A DNA stretch of 64,000 nucleotides from a virus, in IMG/VR virus record IMGVR_UViG_3300044511_000089, positions 1 through 64,000 of that record; one strand, 5' to 3'. The position numbers were made by a program, and so were the translations under genes. This document shows positions 42,809 through 51,675 of this stretch, one piece after another. Every line of letters starts with the position of its first letter. The stretch's first letter is position 1. Below the pieces are notes generated by a model. It did not search any database. It saw only the letters and a list, made by a program, of their open reading frames with translations, and had not been told where the DNA came from.

Positions 42809-43006
42809 TCACGGGTTCTCAAGCTTCTTGATGCGCTCGTCGAGTTCCTTGAACCTGTTGTTCAACTGTTGCTGCACGTCGAACCACCACGCGGCCAGCT
42901 TCGCCTGCTGCCCTTCCTTGAACGCGAACCCGACAAGCAGGTCGCTCGGAAGCTCGGGCCATTCCTCGGCGACAATCGGCGTGGTCTTGACGGGCTTTTC
43001 AATCAT
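42809..43006 (-). CDS. Small coiled-coil protein
   Basis: A 65-residue protein. Residues 30-62 form an amphipathic coiled coil (QQQLNNRFKELDERIKKLE). It overlaps the preceding large tail gene by four bases. It may be a tail assembly or trimerisation factor. Confidence 0.6.
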   Translation of the reverse strand: MIEKPVKTTPIVAEEWPELPSDLLVGFAFKEGQQAKLAAWWFDVQQQLNNRFKELDERIKKLENP

Positions 43007-45321
43007 GTTCGGCTGAGGCTGTCGTCATCGTATCCGATGACCGAAAAGATTCTGCCCGTGATTTCGCACGGGTTGTTCTTCCCCGAAACCCTGATTCTAT
43101 CAGCCAGATAATTCCTCAGAAAACTGGTGGCGACCATGTTCGATGTCTGCGGGTTCGTCCATGTTCTGGTCCCAAGCACCGTCGGCGTGTCGGTGGGGTT
43201 CACGCTGCCAAGCAGGTCCACCGTTACGGTCGGTTTCTGCGGCCTGCTTGAAAGAAGGACCACGTAGCGTTCCAGCTTCTTCTCGTCGAAGGCGTTCCCG
43301 AATCCTTCGAGGCATGATTGAAGCGTCGAATCGTAATCCTGCCCGTCCCTGCTCCACACCGAAGGGATTATGACTGCGGACGATGACGCCCTTGTCTCGT
43401 TCGTGTCAACGACGACCACGTTCGCCGACGTGAACCCGGTTATCTTCGCAACCGTTCCGTCCGGCCACAGGATGCTTCGCCCGACATGCTCCTGAAGGAA
43501 CACCGCCGCAATGCTGCTCACGTTCGTTCCTGATTGGGAGACGACCACCGGCAGTTCCTCAGCCGCAGACAATCCATACCGAAGAACCCTCCCGTCCTCC
43601 GTCCCCATCAGGAACCATTCCTCCGGGTTCTCGGGAACCAAGGTTGCAGAAGGCCGCTCCACCATCGCGGCAGCGGTCATTCCCTGCGAGGTGGTCGAGG
43701 TGGTTCCGAACCTGTAATCGTAACGAATGGCGCGGTCGATGGAGGACGACTTGAACGCGAGGAAGATTTCGCGCGTCACGGCGTTGTCGGCTGCGAACAA
43801 CAGCTTCTCCGTCGATGGCTTGATGTTCTTGTAGAACAACCGTTCGCTTTCAGTGCCGATGTCGAGTTCCCTTGGTTGCCGGTTCACGAGGTCGAACCTG
43901 AAGAACGCCCGCTCGCCCGGATAAACGTGGTAGATGCCATCGACAAGAATCACCGCGTTCGCATACTGCGGCGTGTATTCCCCTTGGTAAACCTGCTCGA
44001 ACAGGAACGGCGCATCGACCGAACCCGTGAACTGCCCAAGCAGGATGCTCCTCTCCTTGTAAACCACGAGCACGTTCCGAATCGGAAGCGACTTGTTGAT
44101 GGGATAACCGTCGTCTCCGAGGTCTGCGAACCCTGACACCGACCCTGATGCTCCGATGAGTCTCACCGGCTGGGCGGTCACGGTGTTGTTCGCAAACGCC
44201 CTGATGAGCACCTTCGTCCCGTTGCCGTAAACAAGGTCGACCAAGGTGACCAAGTTGCCACCATTCAATCCTGCGCCCGCAATGACGATGGTGTCCCCGG
44301 CCTTTATCCACTTCGCAGGGTAGGCCAGTGTCAGGTCGTGCGTCCCTGCAACCGTGTTGCCGTTGACCGATGGCGCGAAGTCCTCGGGGTCGTTCACCCC
44401 GCTCCACACCATGCGATACGAAATGATGTCGAGGTTCTTCAAGTCGACGTAGGGACGGTAGGCGTCCGAATACTGGAGGAGCGCCCCTGTTGCCGGGGTC
44501 GCAGGGTTGTTGTAGACCGCGTAGGTGAACGTCGTTGACGATGTCACCGTAATCGGTCGGGTGACGTTGTAGGCCAACTGGTCGGCCCCGCTCACCGTCA
44601 GCCTGTCGCCTGTGGCCAGCCCGTGGGCCGCTGGAGTCGTCACCGTCGCCACGTTCCCAGCCCGCGTGATTCCCGTGATGCCCTTGAGCGCGAGCAACGT
44701 GGGCAGGTTCGCTGGCTTCACCTGAGCCACATTCGAGCAGAGCAAGACGCCGTTGATGGTCGAGATGCCACGGACGTAGGCGATTCCGCTGTCACGCAAC
44801 TGGTAGAGCGGCTTCACGTAGCCGTCGTCGATGCGATAGGCCACGGGCAGGTCGTAGCCGTTGTTCAACACCAGCGTCCCGTTGACATCCACGACCTCCC
44901 ATCGTCTGCCCAATGTCGAGAAGCCGGAGCCTATCTCCGTCCAATCCGCGCCCGCTGCGGCGATGTAGCCGACATCGAAGTAGGTGTCAGGCGTGTAATA
45001 GGGGCTGTCGTAAAACGAGAATCGGAACAGCTTGTCCTCGCTCCCCACGATGACTGCGGAACGCCCGTCCGCGCGCTTCATCATGGCGATGGCGATGATG
45101 GCCTTCCCGTTTACTGGCGGGGCTGATTGGGTTCCGGGGACGGCAAGACCGCGAGGATTGAACTGGTCGGTGCCCTCGGAGCGCATCTCACGGTCGAGGT
45201 ATCTGCGCCAGTCGCGCTTGACCGTATAGTTCGCAAGACCTCCCAACTCCGACGACGCGCTCGTCAGGAGCTTGCCACCATTCCTCGGGTGAACCTCGAT
45301 GGCTTTGCTTCGGGTGCCCAC
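43003..45321 (-). CDS. Tail nozzle / tubular protein B-like
   Basis: A 772-residue beta-rich protein with propeller-like repeats (for example SGIAYVRGISTINGVLLCSN) and an immunoglobulin-like insert near residues 215-275. Size and location downstream of the gp11-like adaptor match the gp12-type nozzle of short tails. It would form the end of the tail tube. Direct similarity to T7 gp12 cannot be shown by eye, and it could instead be a large tail spike. Confidence 0.55.
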   Translation of the reverse strand: MGTRSKAIEVHPRNGGKLLTSASSELGGLANYTVKRDWRRYLDREMRSEGTDQFNPRGLAVPGTQSAPPVNGKAIIAIAMMKRADGRSAVIVGSEDKLFRFSFYDSPYYTPDTYFDVGYIAAAGADWTEIGSGFSTLGRRWEVVDVNGTLVLNNGYDLPVAYRIDDGYVKPLYQLRDSGIAYVRGISTINGVLLCSNVAQVKPANLPTLLALKGITGITRAGNVATVTTPAAHGLATGDRLTVSGADQLAYNVTRPITVTSSTTFTYAVYNNPATPATGALLQYSDAYRPYVDLKNLDIISYRMVWSGVNDPEDFAPSVNGNTVAGTHDLTLAYPAKWIKAGDTIVIAGAGLNGGNLVTLVDLVYGNGTKVLIRAFANNTVTAQPVRLIGASGSVSGFADLGDDGYPINKSLPIRNVLVVYKERSILLGQFTGSVDAPFLFEQVYQGEYTPQYANAVILVDGIYHVYPGERAFFRFDLVNRQPRELDIGTESERLFYKNIKPSTEKLLFAADNAVTREIFLAFKSSSIDRAIRYDYRFGTTSTTSQGMTAAAMVERPSATLVPENPEEWFLMGTEDGRVLRYGLSAAEELPVVVSQSGTNVSSIAAVFLQEHVGRSILWPDGTVAKITGFTSANVVVVDTNETRASSSAVIIPSVWSRDGQDYDSTLQSCLEGFGNAFDEKKLERYVVLLSSRPQKPTVTVDLLGSVNPTDTPTVLGTRTWTNPQTSNMVATSFLRNYLADRIRVSGKNNPCEITGRIFSVIGYDDDSLSRT

Positions 45322-45323
45322 AT

Positions 45324-46280
45324 TTAAGGCGCAGGTTCAATGATGAACCATGCAATCGTTGACGTGTCCAGCGCGTCGCTGGATGTAATCGTAAAGCTGG
45401 TTCCGGCCACGCGCCCCGAGACGCGCACCCATCCGGGCGTCCCGCCATCCACGTTGGAGGTGAGATGAATCCTTGATGTCGCCGTGACCTTCGTGGTGTT
45501 TACGGTGACGGTTCCAGCGACAAGCACCGCAGCGCCCGAGGTCGCGTTGGCACCCTCCTTCACCATTAGTCCGCTGCCTGCCTGCGAAAGAATGGCCCGA
45601 CCGGGAATGATGACGTCGGCGTAACTGCCTGTGCCACCCGGCTGACCTCCGAGCATAACTTGGTTCGTCCCTGTCGTCCGTGCGTAGTAGCCGACTGCCG
45701 TGCTGTCGGTGTTCGTTGACCATGCAGCGATGCCGATAGCGGTCGCGTTGGAAATCATCGGCGAGTTGTTAAGCCCAGCCGCCGCACTCGCACCGAACGC
45801 CGCACTGAAGTTTCCCATCGCCACAGACCCAATGCCGACCGCCGTTGCGTATTGATTCGTGTAGGTGAATGAACCATAGCCTACCACCGTGTTGCCGGGA
45901 CCACCGGCCCTCGATTGGCTTCCCACCGCTGTCAGCCCTACTTGATAAAGGAAGCTTTCGATGAAGTTCGTGGCGTGGGTGTTGTATCCAATCGCCACAG
46001 CGTTCGACTTTGCCGCTTTGCTTGACAGCCCGATGGAGATGGATGAAGGATGCGCCTCTGGGTTGTAGGTCACAAACTGGCCGACGTTCGAGATGCCATA
46101 GAACGCCTGATTGGTTCCACCCACCCCCAAGAACGTGCGCAGTTCAGAAACCGAATTGTTCGTCAGCAGGTTGCGCGTCGTGGTCGTGGTGGTCACCGGC
46201 CCGCGCAGGGTCTGGGCAACCACAAACGGAATCAGGATGACCGCGAACAGCGTTGCGATGAGCGAGGTTCGTGTGTTCAT
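45324..46280 (-). CDS. YadA-like head-repeat protein with signal peptide
   Basis: A 318-residue protein. I chose the ATG at 46280 because it gives a clear signal peptide (TSLIATLFAVILIPFVVA, cut near AQT); a longer frame reaches 46391. Residues 75-230 hold head repeats of trimeric autotransporters (NAVAIGYNTHATN, ATAVGIGSVAMGN, DSTAVGYYARTT). The last 70 residues are a beta domain ending in SSDALDTSTIAWFIIEP. A secretion signal is odd for a virion gene; it could be host-derived or shown on the lysogen's surface. Confidence 0.68.
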   Translation of the reverse strand: MNTRTSLIATLFAVILIPFVVAQTLRGPVTTTTTTRNLLTNNSVSELRTFLGVGGTNQAFYGISNVGQFVTYNPEAHPSSISIGLSSKAAKSNAVAIGYNTHATNFIESFLYQVGLTAVGSQSRAGGPGNTVVGYGSFTYTNQYATAVGIGSVAMGNFSAAFGASAAAGLNNSPMISNATAIGIAAWSTNTDSTAVGYYARTTGTNQVMLGGQPGGTGSYADVIIPGRAILSQAGSGLMVKEGANATSGAAVLVAGTVTVNTTKVTATSRIHLTSNVDGGTPGWVRVSGRVAGTSFTITSSDALDTSTIAWFIIEPAP

Positions 46281-46281
46281 G

Positions 46282-46641
46282 TTAAGGAATGGTGTCGGCG
46301 TTACCCCCGATGGACTGCCACTTTGCGCCGTCCCATTCAAGGACAGCAGACGTCGCGATGGTGGTGAACTGGAGTGAAGTGAACCCGACAAACAGGCCGG
46401 TCACGTTGAACGTGGCCGTCGTCGGCTGTGAACCGCCCGGCACGTAGATGCGCTTGATTTGCCGCCTGTGGTTCCCGTTCGGAAGGACAACGGTGTATGG
46501 CCCTCCAGCCGTCTTGTCGAGGTAGGTGGTGTCGACGTTCAGGTTGATGGTGCCGTCGCCCGAGATGGTTTCGGTCAAGGGCGACTGGATGGGCCGCGTG
46601 TAAGGCGGAATCGGCGAGGGTGGCCACGTTGGGGTGCTCAT
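46282..46641 (-). CDS. Small fibre-like protein with Pro-Tyr tag
   Basis: A 119-residue protein. Residues 1-20 are Pro-rich (WPPSPIPPYTR) and the rest is a compact beta domain (GTINLNVDTTYLD, then ATFNVTGLFVGF). It is placed between the tail adaptor and the YadA-like gene and overlaps the adaptor gene by four bases. It shares the N-terminal tag with the protein at 18428-19447. Confidence 0.55.
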   Translation of the reverse strand: MSTPTWPPSPIPPYTRPIQSPLTETISGDGTINLNVDTTYLDKTAGGPYTVVLPNGNHRRQIKRIYVPGGSQPTTATFNVTGLFVGFTSLQFTTIATSAVLEWDGAKWQSIGGNADTIP

Positions 46642-47276
46642 ACTTGTGCGGCTTGTTGCGCGTTCAGCAGCAGTTCACGGCGTTGAATCAGGAAGGTCGT
46701 CCAGTAGGAGTTGTGCATGTTCACGTCGTTCTGAAACTCGCGGGCGCACTTCGCCTTCACAAACTCAGCCACCGCCATCACCGCGCCCTCGTCAAACGGA
46801 ACCTCCTCGTCGTCACGGTAGTCCACCTTGATGCCGTTCCAATTCAAGGCCAGCATCATGCCGTCCTCCAAGGCCGGGTAGATGTAGAACGTGTATCCCT
46901 CCGGGTCGATGGCATAACGCGGGTTGCCGTCGTTCAACGGCGTGTAACCGAACGTCAACTCGTGCCTCAGCTTCCAGTCGTGCTTGACGCAGTCGTAGCG
47001 GTTGAAGGAACCGTCGTCGTTCAGCTTGATAAGACTGATGCCCGTCAGTACCGCGTCCTCGGGAAGCACGGCGCGGGCGGCCTTCCCTTCTTGAATGAAA
47101 TCACCGGGCAGCAAAAGGCTCTCGTTGCTGAGGCGGTATTTCTGGATGTGCGACTGGAGGTTGATGCACCCCTGCCTGACCATGAGCGAAACGAAATCAC
47201 CGCCACCCAGCCGGTTTGAATCCACGGTGAGCAACGCACCAACCTCGGCCCTGAATTGTTCCCACTTGTAGGGCAT
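46638..47276 (-). CDS. Tail adaptor / tubular protein A-like
   Basis: A 212-residue protein with a helical start and end around a beta region. The pattern fits head-tail adaptors of the gp11 type: helices, a YPALEDGMMLALNWNG strand pair, and C-terminal helices rich in Ala, Glu and Asn. It follows the capsid genes, where such an adaptor is expected, and would sit between portal and nozzle. Confidence 0.62.
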   Translation of the reverse strand: MPYKWEQFRAEVGALLTVDSNRLGGGDFVSLMVRQGCINLQSHIQKYRLSNESLLLPGDFIQEGKAARAVLPEDAVLTGISLIKLNDDGSFNRYDCVKHDWKLRHELTFGYTPLNDGNPRYAIDPEGYTFYIYPALEDGMMLALNWNGIKVDYRDDEEVPFDEGAVMAVAEFVKAKCAREFQNDVNMHNSYWTTFLIQRRELLLNAQQAAQV

Positions 47277-47289
47277 CGCACGTCGTCAG

Positions 47290-47673
47290 TTAGGTTGACT
47301 TCTTCCTCCCACGACCCGTCTTGACCGGCTCGACCTTCGTGGCGTCGGCCACGCTCAGCACGGGAGCCTGCTCAACTGGCGGCGGGGACTGGCCCCCTTC
47401 CACAACTTGGGCACCCGTTCCCGTTATTGATTGGGGCGGTGACGGTGGAAAGCTTGCCGTGCCTTGCGCCCTCGGCTTTTTTTTTGCGTATTCCTCCTCC
47501 TCAATCTCCCACACAGCCGATGCCGGGTTCTTCGCCAATTCTCCGAGGGTTGCTCCAAGGACAGGGTCGTCCGTGGCGTAGATGCCTGTCAATGTGCCGC
47601 CAATGGCACCCGCAGGCTCGAACAGGACTCCCGCGATGTAACGCGAGATGTTGTGCGCGCAGAAGTATCGCAT
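47290..47673 (-). CDS. Hypothetical protein with A9 run
   Basis: A 127-residue protein with an ordered first 65 residues and a disordered Pro/Ser/Thr-rich second half ending GRGRKKST. Codons GCA AAA AAA AAG near 47477-47488 make a run of nine A that contains the A AAA AAG slippery heptamer. The -1 frame stays open about 35 codons. Its place between capsid and tail genes suggests a head-completion role. Confidence 0.52.
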   Translation of the reverse strand: MRYFCAHNISRYIAGVLFEPAGAIGGTLTGIYATDDPVLGATLGELAKNPASAVWEIEEEEYAKKKPRAQGTASFPPSPPQSITGTGAQVVEGGQSPPPVEQAPVLSVADATKVEPVKTGRGRKKST

Positions 47674-47695
47674 GACTGCCTCTTACAACAAACAA

Positions 47696-47723
47696 GGGGC
47701 GGGCGCAAGCTGCACCCGGCCCC
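47696..47723 (-). terminator. Rho-independent terminator after capsid genes
   Basis: On the minus strand a GC-rich stem (GGGGCCGGGTGC pairing with GCGCCCGCCCC, one bulge and one G-T pair) is followed by TTGTTTGTTGT. It lies just downstream of the capsid and decoration-like genes and could lower expression of the tail genes relative to capsid. Confidence 0.68.
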
Positions 47724-47752
47724 TCGCCACACACTTCACCCCACTGAAAACC

Positions 47753-48178
47753 TTACAGCACCCGAGCGGTGCTCGGCAGGCGCACGAGATTCACGGAGAG
47801 CGCCACGGACGAGCCAGCGTCCTGAGCCGTCTTCGAGTAGGCCACGTAGAGGTAGCGGGCTTCCTTCCTGAGCGTGCCGCTGAGCTTGAAGAAATCCACC
47901 GCGTTCGCCGCGTCCGTCAGTGCTTTCGCACCGGAGTTCGCCGCACGGTCTGCCAAGCGCGTGGCAACATCGCCAACCGCCACTGGCTCGTCGCTGAACC
48001 ACCACACGCCGGTCACGGTTCGCGCCGCACCAACCGAGGTCGCGTTGCCAGCCGCCTTCGCCGTCAGGATGAACTCCTCCGGGTATGTCACCGAGGACAG
48101 GTCGACTTCGGTGACACCCGCGTTCGTTTCGGCACCGACAGCACTGAGCGTGAACGGCAGTGTTTTGAGGATTTTCAT
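47753..48178 (-). CDS. Decoration / minor head protein-like
   Basis: A 141-residue Ala/Val/Thr-rich beta protein directly downstream of the capsid gene and upstream of a terminator. It has no recognised motif. Position and composition fit a capsid decoration or cement protein, which is inference. Confidence 0.5.
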   Translation of the reverse strand: MKILKTLPFTLSAVGAETNAGVTEVDLSSVTYPEEFILTAKAAGNATSVGAARTVTGVWWFSDEPVAVGDVATRLADRAANSGAKALTDAANAVDFFKLSGTLRKEARYLYVAYSKTAQDAGSSVALSVNLVRLPSTARVL

Positions 48179-48211
48179 GGTGTTCTGGTTGTTGTGTCGT
48201 CAGCCCGTGGG

Positions 48212-49876
48212 TTACACCGTGCATCCCGGCACCGTCAGGCTCGGGCACGCCGAACTGAAGTTGTCGATGATGAAGTGGCGGTTCGGGTCTTCGATGATGG
48301 CCGTCCATGTCTGCGATTGCAACTCGTAGTGGTGGATGTTCGGCTTGATGACACAGTTGTAGAGGTTGTCGTAGATGTTCGTCTGCCTCTGCGCCGAGGA
48401 TGTCCCGGCGATGCCGAGCAGCACGTCCGTCCAGTCGATGCCCCACATCGTGCGCCCACGGTTCGCCTGTCCCGATTGGAACGCCGACAGCTTGTCGTCG
48501 AAGTAGGGGTGATGGAAGATGGCGAGGTTGAACCCGCCGAGGTCCGGCGGCAACTGGTAGAGGTTGTAGGGCATCGCCACTTGGTCGCCGAACTTGAGCG
48601 CGCCCTGCTCGCTGTAGTAGCGAACCGTGTCCACCCCATACTTCGCCTTGTAGAAGCTGGTGAACAACTGGAGGATTTTGCCCGCCGTGTCGCGGTCGGT
48701 CATAAAGTCGATGGTGTCGACCGTGCCGCCGTCCGCCTCACGCGCCCGCTTCATCAGGTAGGCGACCGCAGCGAGGTTGTCCACGCTGAGCGGGTTGCCT
48801 TGGTGGTCCAGATACCGCCCGCAGTCCTGCAACATGGTCTTGAAACCAAGCGCGCGGGCCTTGTATTCGAGCGTGCAACCGCCCGCGTTCGGGTCAATCA
48901 CCGTCGGGAGCGACGTGTAGGTTTCGACCGTCTGGTTCTCGTTAATGCGCTGCCCGTAGAACACCGAGTTCACCCAGTCGCGCATGAACTTCGCGTATTT
49001 GATGCGCTTCTGCTCGGCCAGAGGCAGTTGCGCGAACTCCTTGAAGTAACCCGAGGTGAGCGCCGCGTTGAGCGCCTTCAGGTATTCGTCGGAGTATTCG
49101 TGCGTGTAGCGCGAGGTCTGGAGCCAGAACGTCAGCAGCTTGTTCGTGTTCTCGGCCACCTCGTTGAAGCACCACGCCTCGTAATCGCTGATGCTGTTCG
49201 TCAGGTTGATGACCGTGCCCGCCTTCTGCGTGAGGAGTCCCTGCCACGGCTTGCGGCCAGCGGCGCCGAGCGCCCCCCATCCGCCCGAGGAGTAGTTCGG
49301 CTCGCCAACCACATCAGCCTTGGTCGGGTCGCCGGGGTTCACGACCGAACTGATGATGGTGAACTGCGCGGCGTAGGCCACGTTCGTCGTGGTGTCCACC
49401 CATTCGACCTGCAACACCTTGCCGACGAGGAAGTAGTTCTGGACGTTCGGCAGCGCCGTCGCGAGCGTTCCGCCGTGGTTGCCAATCGTCAGCGTGAGGC
49501 GATACGCCTGACCGCCGACCGCCGATTGCTGCGCCGCGTCCGTCAGCACGAAGTAGTTGCTGTTGATGTTCCGCTTCTGCCGACGGTAGATGTAGGGCAG
49601 GATGACCGAATCATTCGGTGGAATCCGCACCTTGCTCACCGCGTTCTTCACCGGGGCGAGGCGGCTGAACAGCAGCATCTCAAGCGTGTTCTCGATGTAA
49701 CCCGCCGCCTTCGCCTCCTGCGCGTTGGTGATGAGCTTGTCCATGCCCACCTCCTTGTTGCCTTGGTCCTCGAACGCCTGAGGTGTCATGCCGATGATGT
49801 TCGCCCGCGTTAGCGAACAGCCAGCCGATGACGGGATGTTGACGACGCGCGGATTGCAGTTGTTGGGGAAGGCCAT
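48212..49876 (-). CDS. Major capsid protein
   Basis: A 554-residue protein downstream of the scaffold-like gene, rich in Asn, Gln and aromatics and lacking membrane segments. The segment EMLLFSRLAPVKNAVSKV near residues 67-84 looks like the start of a capsid core, and the strand/helix pattern would suit an HK97-like fold with a large insert. The call rests on size, position after portal and scaffold, and the terminator two genes on. No sequence hallmark alone proves it. Confidence 0.68.
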   Translation of the reverse strand: MAFPNNCNPRVVNIPSSAGCSLTRANIIGMTPQAFEDQGNKEVGMDKLITNAQEAKAAGYIENTLEMLLFSRLAPVKNAVSKVRIPPNDSVILPYIYRRQKRNINSNYFVLTDAAQQSAVGGQAYRLTLTIGNHGGTLATALPNVQNYFLVGKVLQVEWVDTTTNVAYAAQFTIISSVVNPGDPTKADVVGEPNYSSGGWGALGAAGRKPWQGLLTQKAGTVINLTNSISDYEAWCFNEVAENTNKLLTFWLQTSRYTHEYSDEYLKALNAALTSGYFKEFAQLPLAEQKRIKYAKFMRDWVNSVFYGQRINENQTVETYTSLPTVIDPNAGGCTLEYKARALGFKTMLQDCGRYLDHQGNPLSVDNLAAVAYLMKRAREADGGTVDTIDFMTDRDTAGKILQLFTSFYKAKYGVDTVRYYSEQGALKFGDQVAMPYNLYQLPPDLGGFNLAIFHHPYFDDKLSAFQSGQANRGRTMWGIDWTDVLLGIAGTSSAQRQTNIYDNLYNCVIKPNIHHYELQSQTWTAIIEDPNRHFIIDNFSSACPSLTVPGCTV

Positions 49877-49986
49877 GTTGAGTATGGGTTGTCGTTGGAG
49901 CCAAGATTACCGGCACCTTACGAACCAGACCACCTTCACCGCGCAGATTGTTGAAGATTTTTTCCCGAAGACCGACTTATATCGAA

Positions 49987-51318
49987 TCAGCCTGTGGCGA
50001 ACTTCTCAGCACCCGGATACAGGCGTTTGAAGAATTGTTGGATTTCCCCGTCTGGCTGGCCAGAAGCTGTCGGCCCCGGCGCTGGCTGAATGCCTGCGTG
50101 CGGGGATGTCCCTTTCGGCGGATTCGGTGAAGCAGGAGCGGGTTGGTGGCCTTGCGCCCGCACATAGCCGCCCTTTTCGAGCGTCCGAATCTTGTGTTCG
50201 GCCTCTTTTTGGGCGTTCACTTGAATCATGGCGAGCACCTGTGCGTCGCTGAACGTCCAGTGCGCCGCGCGTTCCTGTTCGGTCATCGAGGCAATCGCCT
50301 CGCGTGTCGCGAATGTCCTTCCGTTCACAACCTTGCTGGCCCCGCCATCGCGCATGAACAAACGCTCCTGTTCCTTCAGGAACTGAAAAAGCCATACATG
50401 GTCGCTGTTCCGCGCGTCGAACTCGGCCACGCCGTTCACGAGGTTCACGTAGTTCGTTGCCGCCTGATGCGCCGCAAACAGAATGGGTGCCTCGACGGGA
50501 TACTTGTCGAGCAGTTCCTGCGTGAACCCTCCAGATTGCACCGCATCAACAAGGGCTTTCGGGATGAAGCCGTTCTGCTGAGCGCCGACGTTGCCCATGA
50601 ACCCGCTGATTTGAGCGTCCCTTGATGCCTGTGTCCTGACGGCACGCAGTTCAGCCTGCTGCTTCTCCATCGTCGCCCGCATGTCATTGGCGGCCTGCTG
50701 CTTCGCCTCGTCGATGAGTTGCGCTCGTTCAAGCTTGCGACGGTCGCCCTCCTGATACTTCGGTCGGTTTGTGTTCACAAACTCCTCGAAGTCGGCGTCT
50801 TCCGGTGTCAGGTGCGGATGCTCGGAGACGAACGTGTTCAGTTTCTTGAAGTAGTCGCGCATCTTCGCCTCGTGACCGGGATACTTCGCCGGGTTGTGCG
50901 TCTCGGCGAACCTTGCGAGGCTGAGTTCCTCAAGCTGGCTTTCCGTCAACCCCTCATTCGGGTCGTTTGGGGGCGGCGTGGCCGCAGGCGAAGGTGATGG
51001 TGTCGGGGCAGGGGCCGGTGCCTGCTTGATGGACAACTGCGGTGTTGCAGGCGCGAGCTTCACCGCTTTCTGTGCTTGAGGAACAGCGGGTGTGGGTGCT
51101 GGTGCAGCCGGAGCAGGAGGTGGGGCAGACTCGTTCTTCTTTCGCGCCTCCTCGATTTCAGCCTGTCTCGCCATCTGGTCTGCGAGTGGGACTGCAAGTT
51201 GGTTCGCGACGCCATCCTCGGGTGCCGGTGTGACCTTCGGACGTGACGACGGGTCGCCGATGACGAGTCCTACTTTCTCGGCGAGCTTTGAAACGAATGG
51301 GTCGATTGGGTCGGGCAT
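49987..51318 (-). CDS. Scaffolding protein-like
   Basis: A 443-residue acidic protein. Residues 20-130 are Pro/Ala-rich and disordered, residues 130-250 are charged helices (RRKLERAQLIDEAKQQAAN), and the C-terminus has a Pro/Gly-rich tail. This layout and its place between portal and capsid genes fit a scaffolding protein that guides procapsid assembly. Confidence 0.65.
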   Translation of the reverse strand: MPDPIDPFVSKLAEKVGLVIGDPSSRPKVTPAPEDGVANQLAVPLADQMARQAEIEEARKKNESAPPPAPAAPAPTPAVPQAQKAVKLAPATPQLSIKQAPAPAPTPSPSPAATPPPNDPNEGLTESQLEELSLARFAETHNPAKYPGHEAKMRDYFKKLNTFVSEHPHLTPEDADFEEFVNTNRPKYQEGDRRKLERAQLIDEAKQQAANDMRATMEKQQAELRAVRTQASRDAQISGFMGNVGAQQNGFIPKALVDAVQSGGFTQELLDKYPVEAPILFAAHQAATNYVNLVNGVAEFDARNSDHVWLFQFLKEQERLFMRDGGASKVVNGRTFATREAIASMTEQERAAHWTFSDAQVLAMIQVNAQKEAEHKIRTLEKGGYVRAQGHQPAPASPNPPKGTSPHAGIQPAPGPTASGQPDGEIQQFFKRLYPGAEKFATG

Positions 51319-51351
51319 GGTGTGGTGTGTGGTGTTGGTTCTTGAGGGTGC

Positions 51352-51651
51352 TTATTCGCTGATGATTTGCCAGTCCTCGGCCAGCATATCTGTCTGGCTT
51401 GCCAGCCATCCTGTGAGGACTTTCTTGTCGGCGGTCATCATTCGGATGCTGCCAAGGGCTTCAACCTCGCCGCCGTTCGCTTCGGCCAAGGCTTTAAGAT
51501 GAGGCTCGCGACACCATTCAGCCTTTACCTTTGCGGCTGGGAGAAGCCACAGATACATTCCGCGCCCATTCCAGCCGGGGCGGGTCACTCGCCGCCCGCG
51601 TTTCAACGCCTCGATTGCTTCTCCGAATTTAAGGTCTGAAGTCTTTTCCAT
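51352..51651 (-). CDS. DUF2829 protein, Tad2-like anti-Thoeris candidate
   Basis: A 99-residue DUF2829 protein. Hallmarks are FGEAIEALKRGRRVTRPGWN (7-26), GMYLWLLP (residues 29-36), and GWLASQTDMLAEDWQI near the C-terminus. Characterised Tad2 proteins of this family bind the cyclic ADP-ribose signal made by the Thoeris system and so block abortive infection. It lies in the late operon between portal and scaffold. A narrow structural role cannot be excluded, since only family membership is visible. Confidence 0.88.
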   Translation of the reverse strand: MEKTSDLKFGEAIEALKRGRRVTRPGWNGRGMYLWLLPAAKVKAEWCREPHLKALAEANGGEVEALGSIRMMTADKKVLTGWLASQTDMLAEDWQIISE

Positions 51652-51675
51652 AATCTTAGTCTTCTGGTTGTGGCC

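Noticed and set aside
47648-49813. A 721-codon plus-strand open frame opposite the capsid region
   Set aside because: It lies antisense to the capsid and decoration-like genes, is very Arg- and Val-rich with no fold signature, and is explained by GC-rich codon bias on the opposite strand.
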